Shown piece after piece: positions 50,725 to 58,957 of a stretch of DNA of 64,000 nucleotides; the stretch's first letter is position 1; each line of letters starts with the position of its first letter. A program made the position numbers and the translations under genes. The stretch is from Polaromonas sp. (GTDB taxonomy: Bacteria > Pseudomonadota > Gammaproteobacteria > Burkholderiales > Burkholderiaceae_C). Under the pieces are notes generated by a model. The model saw only the letters and a program-made list of their open reading frames with translations. It did no database searches and was not told the origin of the DNA. The stretch covers positions 124,001 through 188,000 of the forward strand of contig NZ_JAQSDA010000009.1 in the NCBI RefSeq assembly GCF_029945685.1. Direction: 5' to 3'.

Positions 50725-52461
50725 ATGAATTTAACAAAGCGCGAATTTTTTCAGGTCCTGGGCGCGGGCACCATGGCTGGCATGGGCCTGGGCACCTACG
50801 CCGAGGCGGATGCCGCGACGGCCTCCAACGGGCTGTACGACATTCCCAAATTTGGCACTGTGTCGTTTCTGCACATGACGGATTGTCATGCCCAGCTCAA
50901 ACCCATTTACTTCCGTGAGCCCAATGTCAATCTGGGCATCGGTGACATGAGGGGCAAACTGCCACATCTGGTCGGTGAGCACCTGCTCAAAGTGTCCAAA
51001 GTGCGACCCGGTACCGCAGAAGCCCACGCGCTCACCTACCTCGATTATGAAAAGGCTGCACGCCGGTACGGCAAGGTCGGCGGATTCGCGCATCTGGCGA
51101 CGCTGGTCAAGCGCCTGAAGGCAAGCCGTCCCGGCGCGCTGCTGCTTGACGGCGGTGACACCTGGCAGGGTTCGGGCACCGCGCTGTGGACGAATGGCCA
51201 GGACATGGTCGATGCCTGCAAACTGCTGGGCGTGGACGTCATGACCGGTCACTGGGAGTTCACGCTGGGCATGGAGCGCGTGAAGGAAATCATCGAGAAG
51301 GACTTTGCGGGCAAGGTCGACTTTGTGGCGCAGAACGTCAAGACCAACGACTTTGGCGACCCGGTTTTCAAGCCTTATGTGATGCGTGAAATCAATGGCG
51401 TTCCCTGCGCCATCATTGGGCAGGCCTTCCCCTATACGCCGATTGCCAATCCACGCTACATGGTTGCCGACTGGGCCTTTGGCATCCAGGACGAAAACAT
51501 GCAGAAGATGGTGGACGAGGTCCGTGGCAAGGGCGCGCAGGTGGTGGTGGTCCTGTCGCACAACGGCATGGACGTGGACCTGAAGATGGCCGGCCGGGTG
51601 ACGGGCATCGACGCCATCATGGGCGGTCACACCCACGACGGCATGCCGGTAGCTTCACTGGTCGGCAACAAGGGCGGCAAAACCATTGTCACCAACGCCG
51701 GTTCGAACAGCAAGTTCCTGGGCGTGCTCGACTTTGATGTCAAGGACAGGAAGGTCCGCGATTTCCGCTACAAGCTGCTGCCGGTTTTTGCCAACATGCT
51801 GCCGGCTGACCGCGAGATGGATGCACTGATCACCAGGGTGCGCGCGCCGTATGAAGCCAAGCTGTCGGAGAAGCTGGCCATCACCGAAGGCACGCTGTAC
51901 CGACGCGGCAACTTCAACGGCACGGGTGACCAGTTGCTGGTCGACGCGCTGATGGATGTCCAGGGGGCTGACATCGCGTTTTCACCGGGCTTCCGATGGG
52001 GCACCAGCCTGTTGCCGGGGCAGGCCATCACGCGTGAATGGATCATGGACATGACGGCCACCACCTACTCCTATGCGACCCTGACCGAGATGTCCGGGGA
52101 GACCATCAAGACCATCCTGGAGGACGTGGCCGACAACCTGTTCAACCCCGATCCCTATTACCAGCAGGGTGGCGACATGGTGCGCGTGGGCGGCCTGCAA
52201 TACAGCTGCAACCCGATGGCCGGCATGGGCAAGCGCATCGACGAGATGCGCCTCAACGGCAAGCTGATCGAGGCCGACAAGAAGTACAAGGTGGCCGGCT
52301 GGGCGCCGGTGGCCGAAGAAGCCAGAAACCAGGGCAACAAGCAGATGTCAGAAGTCGTGGAAACCTGGCTCAAGTCCCAGGGGGGCAAGGTCGGCACCCG
52401 CAAGCTCAACACACCCACGCTTTCTGCCGTGTTGCCCAATCCTGGCTACGCGCCGGCGTGA
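50725..52461 (+). CDS. soxB: SoxB, sulfate thiohydrolase
   Basis: 578 residues with an N-terminal signal region (KREFFQVLGAGTMAGMGLGT, Tat-like though with Lys-Arg). The dimanganese 5'-nucleotidase-type core motifs are present: FLHMTDCHAQ, LLDGGDTWQGSG and GGHTHDGMP. It hydrolyses sulfate from S-thiosulfonate on the SoxY arm. It is 66 bp downstream of soxX, with a terminator between. Confidence 0.95.
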   Translation: MNLTKREFFQVLGAGTMAGMGLGTYAEADAATASNGLYDIPKFGTVSFLHMTDCHAQLKPIYFREPNVNLGIGDMRGKLPHLVGEHLLKVSKVRPGTAEAHALTYLDYEKAARRYGKVGGFAHLATLVKRLKASRPGALLLDGGDTWQGSGTALWTNGQDMVDACKLLGVDVMTGHWEFTLGMERVKEIIEKDFAGKVDFVAQNVKTNDFGDPVFKPYVMREINGVPCAIIGQAFPYTPIANPRYMVADWAFGIQDENMQKMVDEVRGKGAQVVVVLSHNGMDVDLKMAGRVTGIDAIMGGHTHDGMPVASLVGNKGGKTIVTNAGSNSKFLGVLDFDVKDRKVRDFRYKLLPVFANMLPADREMDALITRVRAPYEAKLSEKLAITEGTLYRRGNFNGTGDQLLVDALMDVQGADIAFSPGFRWGTSLLPGQAITREWIMDMTATTYSYATLTEMSGETIKTILEDVADNLFNPDPYYQQGGDMVRVGGLQYSCNPMAGMGKRIDEMRLNGKLIEADKKYKVAGWAPVAEEARNQGNKQMSEVVETWLKSQGGKVGTRKLNTPTLSAVLPNPGYAPA

Positions 52462-52482
52462 ACTGAACGCTTCTCCCAGCCG

Positions 52483-52602
52483 ATGACGGGCGATGACAAG
52501 GCCGCCATCGGGCAGGACCTGCTGCGCAAGCTCACCGGCTCCATCACAAACGCCTGGGTCGCCCGGTTTGAACGCCACGGCCGCATTGTGCTATTGAATT
52601 AA
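52483..52602 (+). CDS. Short ORF after soxB (possible remnant)
   Basis: 39 codons (MTGDDKAAIGQ, ending WVARFERHGRIVLLN). It begins 21 bp after the soxB stop and its 3' end runs into a dispersed repeat. No family is recognised and no good ribosome-binding site is seen. It may be the tail of a lost gene. Confidence 0.2.
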   Translation: MTGDDKAAIGQDLLRKLTGSITNAWVARFERHGRIVLLN

Positions 52603-52646
52603 TAGCTGCATGCGCACGCCCATGCTGGGCTGCAGGTTTATTTGAT
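52588..52646. repeat. Short dispersed repeat of Comamonadaceae type
   Basis: GTGCTATTGAATTAATAGC followed by TGCATGCGCA and GGGCTGCAGG. I recognise this from memory as resembling a common intergenic repeat in Polaromonas/Acidovorax-type genomes. The CTATT-AATAG core forms a small hairpin. Confidence 0.35.
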
Positions 52647-52749
52647 GAAAAGAATCACGCGATGGCTACGGTGGACGGGCTCTGGTGCGGCAGGCAAGCC
52701 GCCCGGGCCATTCTTCGCCTGCGGCTACGCGTCGGACAGCTCGTCTGCC

Positions 52750-53964
52750 CTACCAGTCCACCAGGCTCAGCCCGACGCTGAGAACCGTCCTGCGGCGGTT
52801 GTAGTCGACCAGGCTGTCGCCGTAGCCGCTGAACAGCTGCACGTGGTAACGCAGGGCGGCGCTGTCGGCGATCGAGGTGGACGCCTTCATCCATTCCAGC
52901 CGGGCTGATCCACGGGCTTCGGATCTGAGCGAATGGCGCAGCGTCAGGCCCAGGGAGTGTGTGCGGTTGATCTGCCAGTGCCCGGCCACCTCGGCCCGGC
53001 CGATGTAATCGGAAATGCCGGGGTTTTCGTCCTGACCCGAGCGTTCGCGCACACGTTGCCAGACGCGTGCCTGCAGGTCCAGCCGGCTGTCGCCGCCGAG
53101 TTCCTTTTCGGCCGCACCCATCAGGTAGACCCGGTTCCAGCTGCGTGACTGCGGCAGACCCTGGCCGTTGGACTGGTGGTTCAGACCGAGGCCGCTGAGC
53201 CGGTACTTCCAGCCGCCGGCCAGATCGATCTGGTGCGGATAGATGTACACCAGCTCGGGCTCATGGTCGGTGGTGCGGAACGGCCGCGAAGCCGCGCTGT
53301 TGAACAGCTGCCAGTAACTTTGCTGCGTGTAGCCGAACCACAGCGAATCGATGCTGGATTCATCGTCGCCGCCCGAAACCATCAGGCCCTTGGCGATCTT
53401 TGTACGCACCGACAGCTGAAGACGGGTTTCGTTGCGCCTGAAGTTGGAGGTCGTGCTCGCCGAGTATCCTGGCGCCGGCGAGCTCGGCTGGTTGTTGACG
53501 CTGTTCGATCCCGACCACATCACGCTGATGGGGCGGTAGCCGCGCAGGCCGAAGGTGTCGCAATCGCTGCCACGCTGCAGCTCCCAGAAGCGGGACAGCT
53601 CGGAATACCTGGTGTTGCGGCAGCCGAGTTTCTTGCCATCCGGGGCCTCGGTGTTCATGGCCGGCAGCAGCAGGACCTGGGCGGACTCCTGTCCGGTGTC
53701 GGCATTGGCGGTCGCCGTGGTCAGGCTGGGCGGCGGCGTGTCGGCCGGCAATTGCGAGGCCGCCCAGCTCTTGAAGCAGGCCAGCTGCGCGGCGGCATCG
53801 CCGCTCATGGCGTGGCAGGCCTGCCAGCCCTGGCGATTGTTGCGCTCCGGCACGGTTGGCGTGACGCTGCCGGTCTGGGCCTGCACCGTGCCTGCGGCCA
53901 GCAGTGCTGCATATAACCAGGCTGCTGCAAGGCGGCTGCGTTTTGGTTGGGTGATGACTACCAT
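52750..53964 (-). CDS. pldA: Outer-membrane phospholipase A
   Basis: 404 residues from the ATG at 53964; signal peptide ends near VQAQ. The OMPLA catalytic region is clear: LNHQSNGQGLPQSRSWNR, with the histidine, serine and asparagine of the active site. The C-terminus ends in the amphipathic strand LSVGLSLVDW with a terminal aromatic residue, as in outer-membrane beta-barrels. It hydrolyses phospholipids in the outer leaflet (EC 3.1.1.32). The start overlaps the stop of the upstream 178-aa gene. Confidence 0.88.
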   Translation of the reverse strand: MVVITQPKRSRLAAAWLYAALLAAGTVQAQTGSVTPTVPERNNRQGWQACHAMSGDAAAQLACFKSWAASQLPADTPPPSLTTATANADTGQESAQVLLLPAMNTEAPDGKKLGCRNTRYSELSRFWELQRGSDCDTFGLRGYRPISVMWSGSNSVNNQPSSPAPGYSASTTSNFRRNETRLQLSVRTKIAKGLMVSGGDDESSIDSLWFGYTQQSYWQLFNSAASRPFRTTDHEPELVYIYPHQIDLAGGWKYRLSGLGLNHQSNGQGLPQSRSWNRVYLMGAAEKELGGDSRLDLQARVWQRVRERSGQDENPGISDYIGRAEVAGHWQINRTHSLGLTLRHSLRSEARGSARLEWMKASTSIADSAALRYHVQLFSGYGDSLVDYNRRRTVLSVGLSLVDW

Positions 53965-54494
53965 CCGGAGACCCTTTCCAGCGTGAACGGTATATCGGGT
54001 GCGTCGGCCGGGGCGCTGCTGCTCATGTCCTTCCAGGTTCCGGAAATTTTTCTTCCGCAGGTCCCTTCCACCATTTTGCCGTTCCATGCCCCGGTGATGC
54101 TGATGCCATTGGAGGACTCGTCGAGGGTCAGGTGTCCGTCTTCCAGGTCGCCGGCCAGCTGCGCCTTCGCCGCGTGGCCGCCCCCGGCGGGTTGGACGGC
54201 CGTGGGCCCCAGCTCGCGGGTGACGAAGCCCGCCACACTCTCGCTGAATTCTGCGTGCCGCTCCAGGCGCAGCGTGGCGTCGGCAGGCAAGCCTGCCGGC
54301 GCTGGCGCGAACCGGACCCGCCATGTGCCGTGGATGGAAGCCGCCTTGAGTTGCGTGACGGGCGGACAGGCCGACATGCCGGGCGAGCCTGCGCGCGGTG
54401 CCTGCAGGTCCGGGTTGTTTTGACCGTTTGCCCCCGTGATGACGGCGCTGGCAGCTATAAAAACAAGAGCAGATCTGGGAAAGGTCAATGGCAT
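53958..54494 (-). CDS. Exported protein of unknown function, coupled to pldA
   Basis: 178 residues from ATG 54494 with a signal peptide (LVFIAASAVITGANG). The mature sequence (IHGTWRVRFAP, then LAGDLEDGHLTLDESSNGISITG and TCGRKISGTW) looks like a lipocalin-type or other beta-rich periplasmic domain. It overlaps pldA by 7 bp, so the two are co-translated. It may assist phospholipase activity or respond to envelope damage; that is inference. Confidence 0.6.
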   Translation of the reverse strand: MPLTFPRSALVFIAASAVITGANGQNNPDLQAPRAGSPGMSACPPVTQLKAASIHGTWRVRFAPAPAGLPADATLRLERHAEFSESVAGFVTRELGPTAVQPAGGGHAAKAQLAGDLEDGHLTLDESSNGISITGAWNGKMVEGTCGRKISGTWKDMSSSAPADAPDIPFTLERVSGW

Positions 54495-54780
54495 GGGTAT
54501 TTTCGGGGGCGGCGCCGTCTGGCTGCGGGGCTCTCGGACCTGCAAGGGCAAGGCAACCGGGGACTGTACCGCAGTCCGCCGGGAAGTCCCATTCCCGGCT
54601 GCCTTCGCCCGGGCATTTATGCCGCCATGCTTTCTGCATGAAAGCAACGTTTGTCGGCCCCAACGACGACTCCTGGACGATTCGGTGTTTACACCTACAT
54701 CAAAGAGGTCCAAAGTACCTAAAGTGAAACAGTATGTAACTTCAAGTGGGTATTTTTAGTTAATTTTCAGGGAGAAAACA

Positions 54781-55599
54781 ATGAATCGACGTTTGTGGGT
54801 TGGCGCGCTGGCGCTGTTTCTGGGGGCTGGTCAGGTGTGGGCGCAGAGCGGTCCGCTGCTTTTCGCGGTGAACGAGGGCGTGACTTACCGGGTCAACCCG
54901 GGAGCCACCGTCGAGCGTTTCAGGGAGATTTCCGAGGACCTTGGCAAATTGCTCAAGCGACCGGTCAAGGTGCAGGCGGTGACCGACTACAAGGAACTCG
55001 CGGCGGGCCTGGCCGATCAACGCTACGACCTCGCCTGGGTGCACCCGGCGCACCACGCGATCCGGGCCATGACCAAGAATGGCTACAACCTGGTTGCACT
55101 CACCAAGGGGTTTACCGAATACCGCGCGTCCTTCATGGTGCGCGGCGACTCGCCCCTGAAAGCGCTGGCGGAGCTGAAGGGCATGAAAGTGGGTGCGCCC
55201 GACGAAGATTCGATCACCTCGGTGATCATGCGGGCCACGCTGCGTGACGCCCTGGGCCCGCAGCCGCTGGAAACCACCTATGTCAAGCTGCAGGACGCCG
55301 TGCCCTTCATGGTGGAGCACGGCTTGGTCAAGGTTGGCGTCAGTGCTTCGCGTGCGGTGGTCAAGGACTGGCAGGACAAGGGTGGCAAAGTGCTGGCAAG
55401 CAGCAAACCCGTGCCGATCAAGCACCTGCTGGCCAGCGGCAAGATGTCGGCCGCCCAGCGCGCCCTGGTGACCGAGTACTTTGTCGGCCTGGATCAGAGC
55501 GCCGAGGGCAAGCGACGCCTGGAAGCCCTGAATGTGCAGGGCTTCATCGAGTTCGACCAGAACGCGCTGGTCGGCATCGGGACGTGGCTGGGGATCTGA
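54781..55599 (+). CDS. PhnD/SsuA-like periplasmic substrate-binding protein
   Basis: 272 residues with a signal peptide (LWVGALALFLGAGQVWAQ). Motifs of the PhnD-like (phosphate/phosphite/phosphonate) binding family are visible: YDLAWVHPAHHAIRAM and LKALAELKGMKVGAPDEDS. No transporter permease or ATPase gene is adjacent, so it may serve a distant transporter or act as a sensor. GGGAG stands 8 bases before the ATG. Substrate unknown. Confidence 0.75.
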   Translation: MNRRLWVGALALFLGAGQVWAQSGPLLFAVNEGVTYRVNPGATVERFREISEDLGKLLKRPVKVQAVTDYKELAAGLADQRYDLAWVHPAHHAIRAMTKNGYNLVALTKGFTEYRASFMVRGDSPLKALAELKGMKVGAPDEDSITSVIMRATLRDALGPQPLETTYVKLQDAVPFMVEHGLVKVGVSASRAVVKDWQDKGGKVLASSKPVPIKHLLASGKMSAAQRALVTEYFVGLDQSAEGKRRLEALNVQGFIEFDQNALVGIGTWLGI

Positions 55600-55627
55600 A
55601 CCCAGGGGCGGCGCCCACCCCGCTCCT

Positions 55628-57748
55628 TTAGCGCTCTTCGGCTGCAGCCGCGGCCGCCAGGGCGTCGGCCGATTTTTTGGCAAATTCAGCGCGCAGTGCC
55701 CTGATTTTTTCGCGCGGGTCTTCCCTGACCGTGGTCTTGTCGAGGCCCATCTCGGCAATAAAGCGGCTGGGGACGCCGGCGACGGTGTCACGCCCCTTTT
55801 TCCGCCGGCGCAGCCAGTTGACCGACAGTGTGTACTGGGCCCGGGTGATGCCGACGTACATCAAGCGCCGCTCTTCCTCGAGACGCTGCGTTATCTCGCC
55901 GGTATTGGTCCCGTCATCGTCTCCGAGCTTGAAAGGCAGCAGGCCCTCGTTCACGCCGGCCAGCACGACATGCGGCCACTCGAGTCCCTTGGCCGCGTGC
56001 AGCGTGGACAGGGTCACGACGTTCTGGTCGCCTTCGCGCTCGCTGATGGTCGACAGCAGGGCAATCGTCTGCACCACCTCCAGCATGGTCTTGGTTTCCG
56101 CGGCCACTACCGCGCCCGAGGTGTCGTCGATCTGGCCGCCGCAGCGCTGCGCCATCCAGTCGCAGAAGTCCATCACGTTGGTCCAGCGCGCGGCGGCGAC
56201 GTTCTCGCTGTCCTCGCTGTCGTAGATGTGTTTTTCGTAGTCGATGTCCTTGAGCCAGGCGGTGAGAAAAGCGCGCGCATCCTCGGCGCCCACCGTGCGT
56301 CGGGCGCGGTATTCGAGGTCGTTGAGGTAGCGGCCGAATTCATGCAGCGACCCGACCGCCTTGGCCGGCAGGACGGCACTGAGGGAATTGCTGAACAGCG
56401 ACTCGAACAAGCTCAGCTTGTATTGCTCGGCAAAGGTGCTCAGCGCGCCCAGCGTGGTGTGGCCAATGCCGCGTTTGGGTGTCTTGATAGCGCGGATGAA
56501 GGCCGCGTTGTTGTCGTTGTTGACCATCAGCACCATCCAGCTGCACAGGTCCTTGATTTCGGCGCGGTCGAAAAAGCTCTGCCCGCCCGAGACCTTGTAG
56601 GGGATCTGCGCCTTGCGGAAGGCCTTTTCAAACGGCTTGGCCATGTGGTTGGCGCGGTACAGCACGCAGAAGTCGCCCCACTCCTTGTGCTGGCCGCCCA
56701 CCGCCTGCAGCGTGCCTTCGGCGCGCAGGCTCTGGATGCGCGCCACCACCCGTTCGGCTTCGTGCTCCTCGCTGTCGCAATCGACCACGCGCACCGGCTC
56801 GCCTTCGCCCAGTTCGCTGAACAGCGTCTTGGGGAACAGCTTGGGGTTGGGGGCAATCACGTTGTTGGCCGCGCGCAGGATGGCGCTGGTGGAGCGGTAG
56901 TTCTGCTCGAGCTTGACCACCTTGAGGCTGGGGTAGTCCAGCGGCAGCTTTTTCAGGTTGTCCAGCGTGGCGCCGCGCCAGCCGTAAATCGACTGGTCGT
57001 CGTCGCCCACGGCGGTGAAACGGCCCCTGGCACCGACCAGCAGCTTGAGCACCTCGTACTGCGTGGCATTGGTGTCCTGGTATTCGTCGACCAGCACATG
57101 GCCCATCGAGACCTGCCACTTGTCGCGCACGGCCTCATGCTCGCGCAGCAGCTTGAGCGGCAGCCCGATCAGGTCGTCAAAGTCCACGCTCTGGTAGGCC
57201 GTCAGTCGCTCTTCGTAACGCGCCATCACGCGGGCCACCAGGCGGTCTTCGTCGCTGGCCGCCTGGGCGTCGGCCTGGGCCGCATTCAGGCCGCTGTTCT
57301 TCCAGGCGCTGATGGTCCATTGCCATTGCCGTGCCGTGGCGGCGTCGGTGCTGCCGCCGGCGTCCTTCAGGATGCTGGTCACGTCGTCACTGTCCAGGAT
57401 GGAAAACTGCTTCTTCAGCCCCAGCACCTCGCCGTCCTGGCGCAACATGCGCACGCCCAGCGCGTGGAAGGTGCAGATCAGCACGCCCCGGGCCGGCTGG
57501 CCGATCAGTTTTTTGGCCCGTTCGCGCATTTCCGCCGCGGCCTTGTTGGTGAAGGTGATGGCCGCGATCTCCTGCGGCGGCAAGCCGGCCTGGATCAGGC
57601 GGCCAATCTTGTGCGTGATCACCCGTGTCTTGCCGGAACCCGCACCCGCCAGCACCAGACAGGGGCCATGCATGTAGTTGACGGCTTCCTGCTGGGCGAG
57701 GTTCAGGCCGTGGGCCTGGGGCGATGCAAAGGGCGGGGGGGACGACAT
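55628..57748 (-). CDS. rep: UvrD/Rep-family ATP-dependent DNA helicase
   Basis: 706 residues from ATG 57748 (MSSPPPFASPQAHGLNLAQQ); the frame extends 42 codons upstream without a typical N-terminus. SF1 helicase motifs: Walker A LAGAGSGKTRVI (about 33-44), motif II LVDEYQDTN, motif III VGDDDQSIYGWRGA, motif IV QNYRS, motif V STLHAAKGLEW and motif VI RLMYVGITRA. It most resembles Rep. Role in replication-fork restart is inferred from the family. Confidence 0.88.
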   Translation of the reverse strand: MSSPPPFASPQAHGLNLAQQEAVNYMHGPCLVLAGAGSGKTRVITHKIGRLIQAGLPPQEIAAITFTNKAAAEMRERAKKLIGQPARGVLICTFHALGVRMLRQDGEVLGLKKQFSILDSDDVTSILKDAGGSTDAATARQWQWTISAWKNSGLNAAQADAQAASDEDRLVARVMARYEERLTAYQSVDFDDLIGLPLKLLREHEAVRDKWQVSMGHVLVDEYQDTNATQYEVLKLLVGARGRFTAVGDDDQSIYGWRGATLDNLKKLPLDYPSLKVVKLEQNYRSTSAILRAANNVIAPNPKLFPKTLFSELGEGEPVRVVDCDSEEHEAERVVARIQSLRAEGTLQAVGGQHKEWGDFCVLYRANHMAKPFEKAFRKAQIPYKVSGGQSFFDRAEIKDLCSWMVLMVNNDNNAAFIRAIKTPKRGIGHTTLGALSTFAEQYKLSLFESLFSNSLSAVLPAKAVGSLHEFGRYLNDLEYRARRTVGAEDARAFLTAWLKDIDYEKHIYDSEDSENVAAARWTNVMDFCDWMAQRCGGQIDDTSGAVVAAETKTMLEVVQTIALLSTISEREGDQNVVTLSTLHAAKGLEWPHVVLAGVNEGLLPFKLGDDDGTNTGEITQRLEEERRLMYVGITRAQYTLSVNWLRRRKKGRDTVAGVPSRFIAEMGLDKTTVREDPREKIRALRAEFAKKSADALAAAAAAEER

Positions 57749-57861
57749 GCAGTGAAGAGGGGCGAACAGGAAGGGCCGAAGCAGTTGCAGCCACCCGTCA
57801 CGGGGCTGGCTGAAAGATGGACGCAAGCGGGTCATCATAGCCAGTCCTCTGGGGGGCCTCT

Positions 57862-58836
57862 TTGGCGGTGACAATACGTCTTGTGCTAAGCATTCTCCTG
57901 GTCACCTTTCCCTTCTTCGCGCTGGTGCTGTGTGGCTATCTGGCGGCGCGGCGCGGGTTGCTGCCGCAGGCTGCGATTCCGGGCCTGAACACCTTTGTGC
58001 TGTATTTCGCGCTGCCCTGCATGTTGTACCGCTTTGGCGCGAACACGCCGGTGGCGCAGTTGCTGGACGGCGGGCTGGTGGCGGTGTACCTGCTGTGCGC
58101 GCTGATCATGGTGGCGTTCACGATCGCCGTGACGCGCAACCGGCGCATCGGCTGGAACGACGCATCGTTCGGCGCGCTGGTCGCGGCTTTCCCGAACACC
58201 GGTTTCATGGGGGTTCCCTTGCTGGTGGCGCTGCTGGGCGCGCAGGCGGCGGGGCCGGCCATCGTCACCATTGTGGTGGACCTGCTGGTGACCAGTTCGC
58301 TGTGTATTGCGCTGTCGCGGCTGGATTCAGCCGATATCCATGGCGCAGAGGTCGCGGCAAAAAACGCGCTCAAGGGTGTGGCGCTGAACCCCATGCCCTG
58401 GGCCATCCTGCTGGGCGCCCTGGCGTCGGGACTGGGGTTGGCCCTGCCGGGACCGGTGATGCAGACGGTGGCCCTGCTGGCCGATGCCGCCTCGCCGGTG
58501 GCGCTGTTCACGATAGGCGCGGTGCTGGCACGCTCGCAAATGAACAGCGTGGAAACCATTCCCGTGCGGGACTATGTGCCGGTGGCGCTGATCAAGCTGG
58601 TGCTGCACCCGCTGCTGGTCGGTCTGGTGGGCCTGGGCGCGATCCAGCTGGGGGTGCCGCTGCAACCCTTCGCCCTGACGGTGATCGTGCTGGTGGCCGC
58701 CCTGCCGAGTGCCAGCAACGTGTCGCTGCTGGCCGAACGTTTTGGCGCCAACAACGGCCGCATTGCCCGCATCATCCTGCTGTCCACGGTGCTGGCGTTT
58801 TTCACTTTTTCAGCGGCGGTGGCGCTGCTGACCTGA
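57862..58836 (+). CDS. AEC-family (auxin efflux carrier-like) membrane transporter
   Basis: 324 residues with about ten membrane spans. The N-terminal half has LCGYLAARRGLLP and the C-terminal half ALIKLVLHPLLVGLVGLGA, and AFPNTGFMGVPL is the family signature. Start at TTG 57862 with GGGGGG five bases upstream; a GTG two codons later is equally possible. Such carriers export or import organic acids, often malonate or other dicarboxylates. The substrate cannot be told. Confidence 0.8.
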   Translation: MAVTIRLVLSILLVTFPFFALVLCGYLAARRGLLPQAAIPGLNTFVLYFALPCMLYRFGANTPVAQLLDGGLVAVYLLCALIMVAFTIAVTRNRRIGWNDASFGALVAAFPNTGFMGVPLLVALLGAQAAGPAIVTIVVDLLVTSSLCIALSRLDSADIHGAEVAAKNALKGVALNPMPWAILLGALASGLGLALPGPVMQTVALLADAASPVALFTIGAVLARSQMNSVETIPVRDYVPVALIKLVLHPLLVGLVGLGAIQLGVPLQPFALTVIVLVAALPSASNVSLLAERFGANNGRIARIILLSTVLAFFTFSAAVALLT

Positions 58837-58868
58837 GAAAGCTGAAGTAGGGGCTCTTCAGTCAAGCC

Positions 58869-58956
58869 GGGGCCGCGGGTCCGGCTCCGCCGGCCCGCAG
58901 GCGCAGCGCCCCCTCGGGCGGGGGCAGCGACCCGCGCAGCGGCGGAGCGTGGGGGC
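58869..58956. repeat. GC-rich dispersed repeat, copy A, abutting the priA stop
   Basis: About 88 bp, GGGGCCGCGGGTCCGGCTCC onward to GAGCGTGGGGGC. It contains GC-rich dyads (CCGG-CTCCG-CCGG) and ends 1 bp from the priA stop. Near-identical to copy B at 62668-62753. Confidence 0.75.
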
Positions 58957-58957
58957 G

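Noticed and set aside
53965..54663. Long upstream extension of pldA
   Set aside because: It overlies the 178-aa exported gene in another frame. The signal peptide and stop-start overlap fix the pldA start at 53964.
55532..57871. 779-codon plus-strand frame opposite the helicase gene
   Set aside because: It is the antisense of a clear Rep/UvrD helicase with all SF1 motifs. Long antisense frames are common in GC-rich DNA.
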